Shown here piece by piece: positions 47,001 through 54,959 of a DNA stretch of 64,000 nucleotides. The notes under the pieces were generated by a model, which made no database searches, had not been told where the DNA came from, and worked only from the letters and a program-made list of their open reading frames with translations. The position numbers and the translations under genes are program-made. Where the stretch lies: assembly GCF_037975245.1 (NCBI RefSeq), contig NC_092572.1, forward strand, positions 6,277,501 to 6,341,500. The letters are read 5' to 3'. This stretch comes from Apostichopus japonicus (taxonomy: Eukaryota > Echinodermata > Holothuroidea > Aspidochirotida > Stichopodidae). Numbering within the stretch: the first letter of the stretch is position 1; the number at the start of each line of letters is the position of its first letter.

Positions 47001-49396
47001 TGAATAGGGAACTTCAATCAAGAGCGGTCCTGGTAATGTGCGAAGATATCAAAACTGCAGACGAACTTCGAAAGGAAATAGAAGAGAACTGTAAACCACG
47101 AAAAATTATTATGTATACTCGAAACTCAACTGACGAAGAAATGATGGTTAATGAAAAATTATGTCAAGGTCATGTTGTACTAGCTACAAATCTTGCTGGG
47201 AGAGGAACTGATATTAAGGTATCAGATGAAGTCAATGCCAATAGTGGACTACATTTAATTTTAACGTTCTTACCTATGAACTCAAGAGTTGAGCGGCAAG
47301 CTAGAGGTCGAACAGCAAGGGGAGGAAACCCTGGATCTACAGAGCTTATTATACTTAGCCAAGATTTGCACAAAGGATTATCTAATGTGCATGCCATTCA
47401 TGCCGTGAAACTAAATCGAGAAAAATTAGAAAAGAAAGGGATGAAAATTTTTGAAACTAACACCAAGAATGTCCTTAAGAAAGACAGTCTTTTTGAGCAA
47501 TATTGTATCTTTTTACAAGAGCTGAGACGTAACTATAAGCAAGAGAATAGGAGCATTCTGAAAGAGATTTTACACTTACTTCATGAAAAATGGGGTATTT
47601 GGCTGAAAATAAATTCGACAAGCGATGCATTTTACAATTTACAAGAACAACTACGAAAAGAGGTAACCATGATATTTAAAGATGAGCAGAAAAAATGTAA
47701 CGCGTACAGTATGATTAAGATTGGAAATGTTTTTATGCTAGATAATAAATACAGTGAGGCGATTAAATATTATGACAGCGTGATAACAGATTCAAACAGA
47801 TGGTCGGTAGTCGCTTACTACAACAAGGCTTTTTGTGTTTTGAAATGTGAAAGTAAGGAACCTCTAAAAATTAAGGAACCTCTAAAAATTGCCATCGAAT
47901 GTCTTGAAAATGCCTCAAATAAACTTCAAACCTACTTTCACGAGGTCACCGTTACCTTGACCTGCTGCAGAAATAGTACTGTTGAAAAAAATAAAGGTGC
48001 TATATCTAATCCGCTCGTCGATCAAGCGCAGAATCGAATTCAAATTCTCAATTTCTTTCAAGAATCAATAGAAAAACTTGTTCTAGAGCTTACGGCAATT
48101 GATGGAAGTAAACCATTCACACCTAGCACTGTGAAGTGCAAACATATCTGGTCTTTACTCGGGGACTTTCGGCAAGGAACTAGAGCTACTTGCATATTCA
48201 TTGAGAAGGAATTAAACTGTTTGCAAGATATGGGTATTTTGCAATTATATGCTCTTAATAATAGACCTTGGTATAGATCTGATCGGTTTCTTCTTTGTGT
48301 TGTAGGAGTAAGTCAAATAGCGATCGGTTGTCTACTTTTACAACTTTCTTGCGGGACACTGGTGACAATCGGTCCGGAATTAATAGGTGAGGGTATAAAG
48401 GACATATTAAATGCGGGTTTTTTTGATCCAGTGAGAGAATATTCGTGGGAGAAATGGGGTATGGAAAAGGGTATGAGCCTTGCGTTGATATGTCTCACGC
48501 CCATGGCTACTCACTATGGTGGAAAAGTAAAAGCACTCATTTTCCCTGGTAGTAAAAAAGTAAGTGGTCTCAAAACTGCTGCAGAAAATGTTGGAGAGAG
48601 TGTCGTAAAAAACAAAGATCAGTTACTAACTGCTGGCAAAGTTATCGCTAAAAAGTTTATTTCACAGCTTGCTTGTAAAGTAGGCAAACCATATATCGAT
48701 TCAAACGTGTCAAAAACTTTGACTATCGTAATCAATCAATTAAAATTTCAAATTTGTTCACAAATTAAGAAATTTCTTCAAACAGAGACGTTATTTCGAT
48801 CAACTGTACAAAGATATATATCTAAAACACAGACCGCGCTGACTGATAGTGATATTCGGATCGAAATCGAAATTATGTATACAAAAAGCATGGAAAGAGC
48901 AATGGACGAATGTGCTAAACATGTAGAATGGCAGCGATTGGTAATGGGTAAAGTTGTGATGATTGTCAACTGGGTACCAAATGTGGGAGGGACCAGTTCT
49001 GCAGGATTAATATTGGAACTTTTGGCACAATATAAGCAAATCTTAACATCGGCTGCATCCACTATTGTGGAAGCACATCATCTATACGACGGATTGAATA
49101 AAGTGTTCGAAGAATTTGAAAGAAACATTAGTCTTCCTCTCGCAGAAACTTCCATCCAAGAAAGTAATTGGATTAATCGATGCGAGAGAAAAGCTCGTAA
49201 GATTCTTGATAGATGTGCTCCTAAATTGACCGAAATTATTTGTGAGGGTGTAGTCAGTATCATAAAAGCACCTCTATCTGAGATGATTTTTAACCATACT
49301 AACTCTGCAGTAAATTCCGTCTTAGAGGAGAATATGGGAGACGATTCTGACACCGGTGACACAATCAGCGTTGAACAAGATTCGGAAGCTACGTAA
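44015..49396 (+). CDS. SecA-like ATPase, 1,793 residues, animal nuclear gene
   Basis: SecA is the motor ATPase of bacterial and plastid protein export; animals are not known to use it. The motor core shows RPRDVQL (Q-motif-like, about residue 510), GTGEGKS (Walker A, 529-535) and DEVD (635-638). A YKFTGIIESNKKWGDGLQQF block follows, equivalent to the SecA FTGR..WSDGLHQ segment. Then come GVTATLG (941-947), TNLAGRGTD (1058-1066) and RQARGRTAR (1094-1102). Before the core lie about 480 mostly helical residues with C11-C14 and C57-C60, a possible zinc site. After it come a TPR-like stretch (about 1228-1280) and a long hydrophobic segment (about 1424-1465). The open frame extends upstream without an ATG until 43931. 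A clear acceptor (ttttctgtcgttacag) ends at 44000, so the ATG at 44015, giving MGNQQSTN, is preferred. That start fits N-myristoylation. The motor motifs are intact. Whether it moves proteins is unknown. Confidence 0.88.
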   Translation: MGNQQSTNRACEKCNILLPHTDSQRNQYIEETEYVVYNFLSAGKYFRSVNSTNSYVCSPCFFNALRDLYERRNETRFDLRFEDELTSAQVEKIQEHVIHDVFVDEFRSQHAFNLTVDDEDICDGRSNSIDRLCLIELTKQVWQEESPVSESSLKKLRSNDITTSKKLTDKLVPSLLYSYLYSRYTFKFFLTLESHNVMRASEDYLRSLQKPSCSLDKLKNELFGKSNNDLTWLRLFLVDLYVHMSKVSPSDRTMISHYLACLLNQCFNDVTANSNDRVMFTVCIIQTVIYITLNGKSVYEDEIILCFLRTMLKEATSHCILWSAECKHIFIREKLRFLSLHNFSRHCYLIYSSTFWNIDKIEELLDIILQKTQLKETIDIFNLIKAHGLTPSDKTLSKLKSCQDINHVLKHMTNTESETTLNAIFDELREKGYSTELLSTVRFICLEVRNVFDKVCEGSFSTILLEEEVKKHTRFLSRHTRLRSLVNIMASVSYGVNHFLRYRPRDVQLISCIIMILTGETQGRLLEIGTGEGKSCVIAMLAISLTLFRPGKSIDIVTSSSVLAKRDFRQWQKLYQFFDVSFGTNTSFRSSDNSSCYQNTVVLGTVGSFSSDFLRHELQQTDSKGMSKFQIVIVDEVDSMLLDRGIHFTYLSQDITGMRHLEPLISMIWYRVSELTRTETIEGNIFWQMGQLAFYQFCLNLLERISQSVNQISALFNRAEERGILPKEFRSEILLQLETVPGQIPKCITDISDEKVKKFLELCERRSNIRFVFYKTTKKGICERISCKKENPKSGKTEVKVMLLGKGMVCELNDYTETEPIDVIRETVLSQIDFEDDGKDIDKLPIPSYYKDLVMSQITVWICNAFEAKTMQLERDYLIKQELIYPVDYKFTGIIESNKKWGDGLQQFLEMKHSLALSPMAVITNFMSYITFFKKYEQIYGVTATLGFEEEREFLRQKYKVSLYSIPPWMRSKLFENLGKVTYSKVDWFTEICSALNRELQSRAVLVMCEDIKTADELRKEIEENCKPRKIIMYTRNSTDEEMMVNEKLCQGHVVLATNLAGRGTDIKVSDEVNANSGLHLILTFLPMNSRVERQARGRTARGGNPGSTELIILSQDLHKGLSNVHAIHAVKLNREKLEKKGMKIFETNTKNVLKKDSLFEQYCIFLQELRRNYKQENRSILKEILHLLHEKWGIWLKINSTSDAFYNLQEQLRKEVTMIFKDEQKKCNAYSMIKIGNVFMLDNKYSEAIKYYDSVITDSNRWSVVAYYNKAFCVLKCESKEPLKIKEPLKIAIECLENASNKLQTYFHEVTVTLTCCRNSTVEKNKGAISNPLVDQAQNRIQILNFFQESIEKLVLELTAIDGSKPFTPSTVKCKHIWSLLGDFRQGTRATCIFIEKELNCLQDMGILQLYALNNRPWYRSDRFLLCVVGVSQIAIGCLLLQLSCGTLVTIGPELIGEGIKDILNAGFFDPVREYSWEKWGMEKGMSLALICLTPMATHYGGKVKALIFPGSKKVSGLKTAAENVGESVVKNKDQLLTAGKVIAKKFISQLACKVGKPYIDSNVSKTLTIVINQLKFQICSQIKKFLQTETLFRSTVQRYISKTQTALTDSDIRIEIEIMYTKSMERAMDECAKHVEWQRLVMGKVVMIVNWVPNVGGTSSAGLILELLAQYKQILTSAASTIVEAHHLYDGLNKVFEEFERNISLPLAETSIQESNWINRCERKARKILDRCAPKLTEIICEGVVSIIKAPLSEMIFNHTNSAVNSVLEENMGDDSDTGDTISVEQDSEAT
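47855..47890 (+). repeat. In-frame 18-bp tandem duplication in the SecA-like gene
   Basis: The 18-mer aaggaacctctaaaaatt occurs twice in a row and adds a second KEPLKI after the TPR-like stretch. The copies are identical, so the duplication is young or polymorphic. Confidence 0.95.
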
Positions 49397-49404
49397 TAAG
49401 GAGA

Positions 49405-49406
<2 letters not shown>

Positions 49407-49486
<80 letters not shown>

Positions 49487-49489
49487 TTT
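49407..49489. repeat. (TA)n then poly-T, just after the SecA-like stop codon
   Basis: The TA run begins 10 bases after the TAA and lasts about 70 bp, followed by 11-12 T. It would lie in the 3' untranslated region, where it could form a long hairpin in the mRNA. Confidence 0.95.
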
Positions 49490-50344
49490 CAAGTCATTTA
49501 AGAAATTTTTACTAACAAGATTACTACATTACCGTTGTTTGCAAAGTCAAATTTTACTTGATGAAAAAGCTATTTCAGATGATAATGATAAACACATCAT
49601 AAAAAAGCCTTTATCCTAAGATACATGAATCCCTACAATCATACATCAACTTTTTTTGTTTATAAATTCTTGAATCAAATTGATAATTCTTTCTCACTTG
49701 TATTCTAAGACCTACTTAATAATTAACGATTTTTTCAAATTTTCGAAACATACCTACCTTAATTAATATGTATTAAACAAGTATTTAACTGTAAACTTAA
49801 CCACCTAATTAAAACATATCACATTTGACCTTTTATAACATGACGCTATATGAATATTATTTTTTGGTTTTGTTTTTTTGCCACCTTTTTTCAAACTTTG
49901 AATTCAATGTACAATTTTGTTTTTCCATTTTCGTCAATAAACAATAGCTATTTCTTAAATAGCGACCATAATTGTGAAAACTTAAGTGATCGATTAACCA
50001 AGTATATTAGAGTAATACCAATTTCGAAATATATAATAAACATTCCCACGCAGCAGATAATCAAGGTATAACTGAATCAGGACAAATACATAGTGACTCC
50101 GAAAATCTAAACATCAAAAAGAGAAGAACAACTAGAAAATGTTGCGTAAAGGTTATTGTAAGAAATGGGAGAGCGAGTTTTGCACTTCTGAAGATATTTC
50201 CCCACCTGCAGTAAGAATTTAAACTTATTGAAGAATGCATTTGTATTTGGAATACCACTGTTCAATTTTTTCCCTGATAAATATAATACTTCATATGAAA
50301 GATAAGGAAATTCATAGGGTGTTTTACTTGAGGACGATAACTAA
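49490..50344. other. Probable 3' untranslated and intergenic DNA
   Basis: AT-rich sequence without recognisable coding content. Candidate AATAAA signals occur (for example near 50406, just outside), but I cannot choose one. Confidence 0.35.
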
Positions 50345-50650
50345 AACATATATCTTGCTTAGAGAAAACATATTGTCTATTTCATATTTTCTGCTCAACA
50401 TTTAAAATAAAGTTGGAGGTAATATTACACTCCCAAAATAAATGAATAACGTTTCATCTCTTTCACCACAGAACGTACACCGTGGATTATCCTCCTCATT
50501 CAATAAAAAATGTAAATAATTAGTACGTAAAATACGATGTATAAAGCGAAACTGAAAATATTGAATCTTAGTATCTTTAAGTGACTGGAAAGGAATCTGA
50601 AAGATATCTCTCCACTGAAGCTCACCTATATTGAAGTGCAAATGAATATT
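50345..50650 (-). mobile_element. LINE fragment: C-terminal end of a reverse transcriptase ORF
   Basis: The minus strand reads LQWRDIFQIPFQSLKDTKIQ, FRFIHRILRTNYLHFLL, NPRCTFCGERDET. After a frameshift near 50455 it reads IHLFWECNITSNFIL. The order W-F-PF, FR-HRI-TN, CxFC, ET-HLFWEC is the zinc-finger tail (zf-RVT) of non-LTR retrotransposon RTs. No upstream RT core is present, as expected for a 5'-truncated copy. The frameshift shows it is dead. Confidence 0.8.
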
Positions 50651-51013
50651 ATTGTTGGTAACCGCACAATTAACATCTTTGAAAGAAATGGAAAATGTTG
50701 ATGGTTTCTTCTCCTAGTGGCATAATTGCTATGTGTTACCATTCTAGTATAATTTCTTTATAACAATGTATATTACTGTAACGTTGGCCCACGTTGAGTC
50801 CTAATGGATATGTTAATTTGCTAATGATAGAAAATGGACATGTGAACTCTCTTACTAGGGAAAAGGCTAGAAAGTACAGAAACAAAAGATGATCCAGTTA
50901 ATCTTACTTTTATATGAACGCAACTTAGGAAAATGTAAGAATCTACAATGCAATAAAGTGAATCGTAGTGTACTGTTCATTTTAAGTCGGCTGATCATCC
51001 GTGCGCTGAGCTT

Positions 51014-51372
51014 CAGTCCGCAGAATCTCAGAAGGCTGACACTCAGTCGGCAGAACTTCGGTAGGCTGACACTCAGTCGGCAGAATCTCAGTCGGCTGTC
51101 CCTCAGTACGCTGAGACTCAGTTGGCTGAATCTCAGTCGGCTTACCCCCAGTGCTCTGTGCCTCAGTCGGCAGAATCTCAGTCGGCTGTCCCTCAGTTCG
51201 CTGAACCTCAGTGATCTGACCCCCAGTCAGCTGTCCCTCAGTACGCTGAACCTCAGTTGGCTGACCCCCCCCCCCAGTGTGTTGAACGTCACTTGGCTTA
51301 CCCTCAGTGCGCCGAACCTCAGTCGGCTGACCCTCAGTGAGCTGAACGTCGGTAGGCTGTCCTTCAGTCTGC
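51014..51372. repeat. 15-bp minisatellite, about 24 units
   Basis: Variants of ctcagtcggctgaac recur head to tail with few length changes. Because 15 is a multiple of three, frames stay open on both strands, giving LSRQN/LSRLT repeats on the plus strand and TEGQP/TEVQR repeats on the minus strand. I see no start, splice or flanking domain that would make either a protein gene. Confidence 0.92.
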
Positions 51373-51997
51373 TCAACTTCAACAGCTGACCCCAGCGTTC
51401 TGATATTCAATTGTGTTACTGGCCGAAGGAAGTCCTAGATTGCCGTATCACTCTTGTCTGTTATTACTTCATGTAAACTCGTACACATACAAAGGATGGT
51501 GGTACTGAACTGGATACTAAGTATTGGTAGTTCCTTCGAACTCCGCTCGGTTGTTAATAAGTGGAAGCTGCGTACTGTCGGATCCGTCTGCTCTTTAGAA
51601 ATAGCCACCAGCCTCGATGCCTAGAAAACTGGTTGAAAGGATTACCTCCCTCCTCACGGTAGTATCTTGTTTTCTTACTCCTACGGGGATTCTACTACTA
51701 GCCGGATACGGTCCGGGGCCTTAGTTAGTAACGACCGTTACTAGTACCACAGGTACGGCCAATAAAGAAACAATCAGATTAGCCGCTACCGACCAAGGAA
51801 ACAGAAGCGATCCCTCCCGATATGTCCTCTAACTGGCAGTATATGGGATTATATTCTTTTACTTGCCAAGGTACTTAACTTTTACCAAAAATTCCCTTTT
51901 ATCTCTGACTGCTTAGGACTAAGCGACTGGTAATTGTACGTCTATTCCCTTGACGGTTGATTGTATACTCTCCCAAGCAACGTGTTTCCACGGCCAG
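51373..51997. other. Unrecognised sequence between minisatellite and foldback
   Basis: It has more balanced base composition than its surroundings, with short palindromes such as gtaacgaccgttac (near 51747). No coding frame is recognised. Its position between two repeat blocks suggests it may be part of one compound element spanning about 51000-52720. Confidence 0.35.
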
Positions 51998-52245
51998 TTT
52001 CCTTGGACTTATACCAAGTTCTAGCAACTCAAATTGACATATATCCTATTTTAAATCGACATATCATCGATTTAGCTCATTAGCATATCCCAAATCCCGA
52101 TTTCGGTGATGATTGACATGTGGAGATACATCACGTGTAGTCACCGAAATCGGGATTTGGAATATGTTAATGAGTTCAATAGGGTATATGTCAATTTAAA
52201 TAGGGTCAATTTGAGATGCTAGAAACTGGTATAAGTCCAAGGAAA
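51998..52245. repeat. Long inverted repeat (foldback), arms about 115-125 bp
   Basis: The left arm (51998-52122) begins tttccttggacttatacca and ends near gacatgtg. The right arm (52132-52245) is its diverged complement. The best conserved part is aaatcccgatttcggtga facing tcaccgaaatcgggattt. The loop is about 10 bp. Words of the neighbouring short-unit array occur within the arms. Confidence 0.9.
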
Positions 52246-52720
52246 TTGACTTCTACCGATTTAATTCGACATATCACCGATTTAAACTGGTAGATGTCGA
52301 TTTAAATTGACATATACCGATTTATTTTACATATCATCGATTTAAATTGGTATATGTTGATTTAAATCGGTATATGTCGATTTAAACTGGTATAAGTCGA
52401 ATTAAGTTGGTATATGTCGATTTAAATTGACATATACCGATTTAATTCGACATATCATCGATTTAAACTGGTATGTGTCGATTTAAATTGACATATACTG
52501 TTTTATTTTTCTTATCATCGATTTAAATTGGTATATGTCGATTTAAATATATGATATGTCGAATTAAACTGGTATATGCCGACTGAAATCGATGATATGT
52601 AGAATTAAACTGGTATATATGCCGATTTAAATCGTTAGAAGTCAATTTAAGCTGCTGGAAACTGGTATAAGTCGAAGGAAATTGGTATATGTCGATATAA
52701 ATCGGTATGTGTCGATTCCC
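52246..52720. repeat. Short-unit array with self-complementary words
   Basis: Roughly 18-21 bp units of the type 'cgatttaaattggtatatgt' recur many times. They alternate irregularly with the complementary type 'gacatatcatcgatttaaa'. Because the unit is partly palindromic, the array can fold locally almost anywhere. Confidence 0.88.
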
Positions 52721-53144
52721 CACGATTTGAGACTAATGGCCTGCCATACAGGGTATCCTGCGGGAAAACCTTCACGAAATTTCCACAGGTCGCACATTCT
52801 TGTTATTGGAAAGCACCACCAAAAAAATTAAATATAAAGAAAGCAGTATTCGTTACATTACATTGTTCTGGATGTGGCGCCAGATACAACGGTTTTCATA
52901 ACTTTGCATCGCAGGGCTGCATGAAATCTAACACTAGTGCCTAGGGATAACATGAATGTAATGGGCGTTCGCAAGGGGCCGGAGGGAGATGCGTCTATGA
53001 AGAGCGTTGAATATTGGACGGAACATTGATTAATAGTATTTTGCATATATAACAACATATGTGTAATATCGATATAGGGAATGAGAAATAAAGTACATAT
53101 GTATTCTTTAGTTAAAACCATTACAGATGTATTGATGTATGTAC
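52721..53144. other. No gene recognised
   Basis: An 87-residue open frame on the minus strand shows no domain. The similarity of the LRP block to its partner block stops at its right edge near 53145. Confidence 0.4.
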
Positions 53145-53199
53145 TGAGTCAACATTGTCAACTAGTACTGTCTGATCAAGTCTGCCATCGACACTTCCG
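53145..53199 (-). pseudogene. LRP-like YWTD exon, truncated copy (block 2)
   Basis: After an acceptor (ccttcaacag) the minus strand reads GSVDGRLDQTVLVDNVDSV. This matches the start of the exon at 61850-62065, but similarity ends after about 55 bp and a stop follows. The remaining YWTD repeat is missing, so the block is cut off here. Confidence 0.75.
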
Positions 53200-53554
53200 C
53201 TGTTGAAGGTAAACATAAACAAAACACGGTCATTTAATTTCGCATGTGTTCATTGGAATATGAATGTGTTATTTCACATAACATTGTACGCACATCATAT
53301 ACGCTTAGAATAGCTAGATCAATATATTTGTTGCTATGGAGTTCACTAACTCGTTAACGTCTAGTTGTGACTTAAGTACTGAGTACAACAGATTCGTTAA
53401 AGACTCACCATTCACATTATATTCTTGTTAAAGGTTTAGATCAATCTGAAATCCTCAGCCCTTTAGCTAAACAAAATGATTATATGGGTAATCTGTCTTA
53501 CTCAGGTCAACGTTATTTGGAAACAGATTGCTCACAGGTTTCCTTCGTACTTAC

Positions 53555-54014
53555 ATCATTATCGTACCGTCGGTGATGTCGGACCAAAACAACATACCGT
53601 AATATACAGCAATGTCATAAGCTGCTGGATTAGTTAGATTACTGTAAATGACAATGCTTTCGTTTGAGGGGATGTTGAACTTCTTGATGCTATGACCGTG
53701 GACATATAAGAAGAGTGGAGGACTTCCGAGTGCCTTACATTTGGTGTGATTCGATAATTCGAATCCTTCAGAGCAGCTGCATAAGAAACCTCCGATCACG
53801 TTTACACACTCCTGACTGCACTTGTGTAGTGTCCATTCTTTGCACTCATCAATATCTACACAGGTACCATTCGTGGACGGTTGGTAACCGGGTTTACAAC
53901 CAACTCATCCATCGCCATCCACGAACTGGGCAATGCCATCATTCACCTGATCAGAAGGTATACAGGTGCCATCCATGCAAGCAAACTCTTTATTTGCACA
54001 TTCTACGCTCTGTA
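53555..54014 (-). pseudogene. LRP-like exon: LDLa, EGF-Ca and first YWTD repeat (block 2)
   Basis: The minus strand starts after atatacag and ends before GTAAGT. It encodes an LDL-receptor class A repeat (VECANKEFACMDGTCIP). A calcium-binding EGF follows (CVDIDECKEWTLHKCSQECV), then the start of a YWTD propeller (DIAVYYGMLFWSDITDGTIM). In frame, a TGA follows FVDGDG near 53910. At the same place a cysteine and three codons have been lost relative to the sister exon. Two separate changes in one cysteine-rich repeat argue for decay rather than a single reading error. Confidence 0.85.
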
Positions 54015-54821
54015 CTGTATATTGTCAGAAAACAAACAATTTAATCGAATAAATAATGTAAGCTGAGGAACATGTTGGCATTAAGGTCTCTGCTGCATGT
54101 TATATGACTCGTCAGCACATGTAGCTATTGCACATTTCAAATAATTTAAACTATAAGGACCAATCATTCTACCGTAACGATATTGAGGTTAACAGACCGT
54201 AAAATTATACTAGTATACTTGGTGATTGATTAAGTCCAATAAAAAGTCCTACCGCAAATTTCTGTTCTCTCATCTTTCCCCGTTTTGATAATCATTAGAT
54301 CAATCTCATAGGAATGCGGGAATAGGAATAGGAATTCCGCGGCAGTGCACCCACTGAGCTAATCTTCAATAAATGGTATACAATATATAACCTAATGTTT
54401 CATTGTTCTCGTTTCCGATTGTTCTTGAAATTCATAGGTATCGCATTATCTAGTACAAAATTACAATAAGTGAAGGAATTCCAACTGCTATTCGATAATC
54501 CAAAAGGAACACTTCCACCCTCTCCTTAACATGAGTGATAGAAAATGGTGTTATAAACTTGTTCTGAAAGGTATTCAGTCAGCAACTGTACATGATACAC
54601 TCCAACTAGTGTTTACAATGTTCTGTGGCATACAACAGTTAAATTTGTAGAACTATTGCTTTTCTTTATATTGTGAATGACTGTGTCGTTTCATTACACT
54701 GAAGAAGACTAAATGGATAACGAAGGTGCCAAAAAAATAAAAAAATAAACTGTGAACATTTTTTCATCTTAATCTACTATAATATTCAAAAAGTATTTTT
54801 ACTAAACAAATTCAACCTTAC

Positions 54822-54959
54822 TGCAATTCCTTTCCTTTCTCCTTTCCTTTCCTTTTTCTGCAGGTTCAGCGCCTCCACAATCATTTTGACCATCACACTT
54901 CCTTTTCACTGGAATGCACTTTCCGTTACCATAATCAATTTTATCACTAGAACACTGGC
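54822..54959 (-). CDS. LDL-receptor class A repeat exon of the LRP-like locus
   Basis: Flanked by an acceptor (cttttgcag) and a donor (GTAAGG). It encodes QCSSDKIDYGNGKCIPVKRK followed by CDGQNDCGG and a final NC. The splice phase agrees with the next exon at 54014. The usual SDE calcium-binding acidic motif is replaced by a lysine/arginine/glutamate-rich insertion (AEPAEKGKERRKER), so ligand and calcium binding are doubtful. Taken with its neighbours it is probably part of a decayed gene. Confidence 0.6.

Noticed and set aside
44015..49396. Bacterial contamination or an endosymbiont contig as the source of the SecA-like gene
   Set aside because: The gene is flanked on both sides by AT-rich intergenic animal DNA, microsatellites and retrotransposon pieces, has a splice acceptor just before its ATG, and has no neighbouring bacterial genes or ribosome binding site.
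50889..51389. Plus-strand frame rich in LSRLTLS that resembles a leucine-rich repeat protein
   Set aside because: The period is five residues, not the 20-29 of LRR proteins, and it is the translation of the 15-bp minisatellite.
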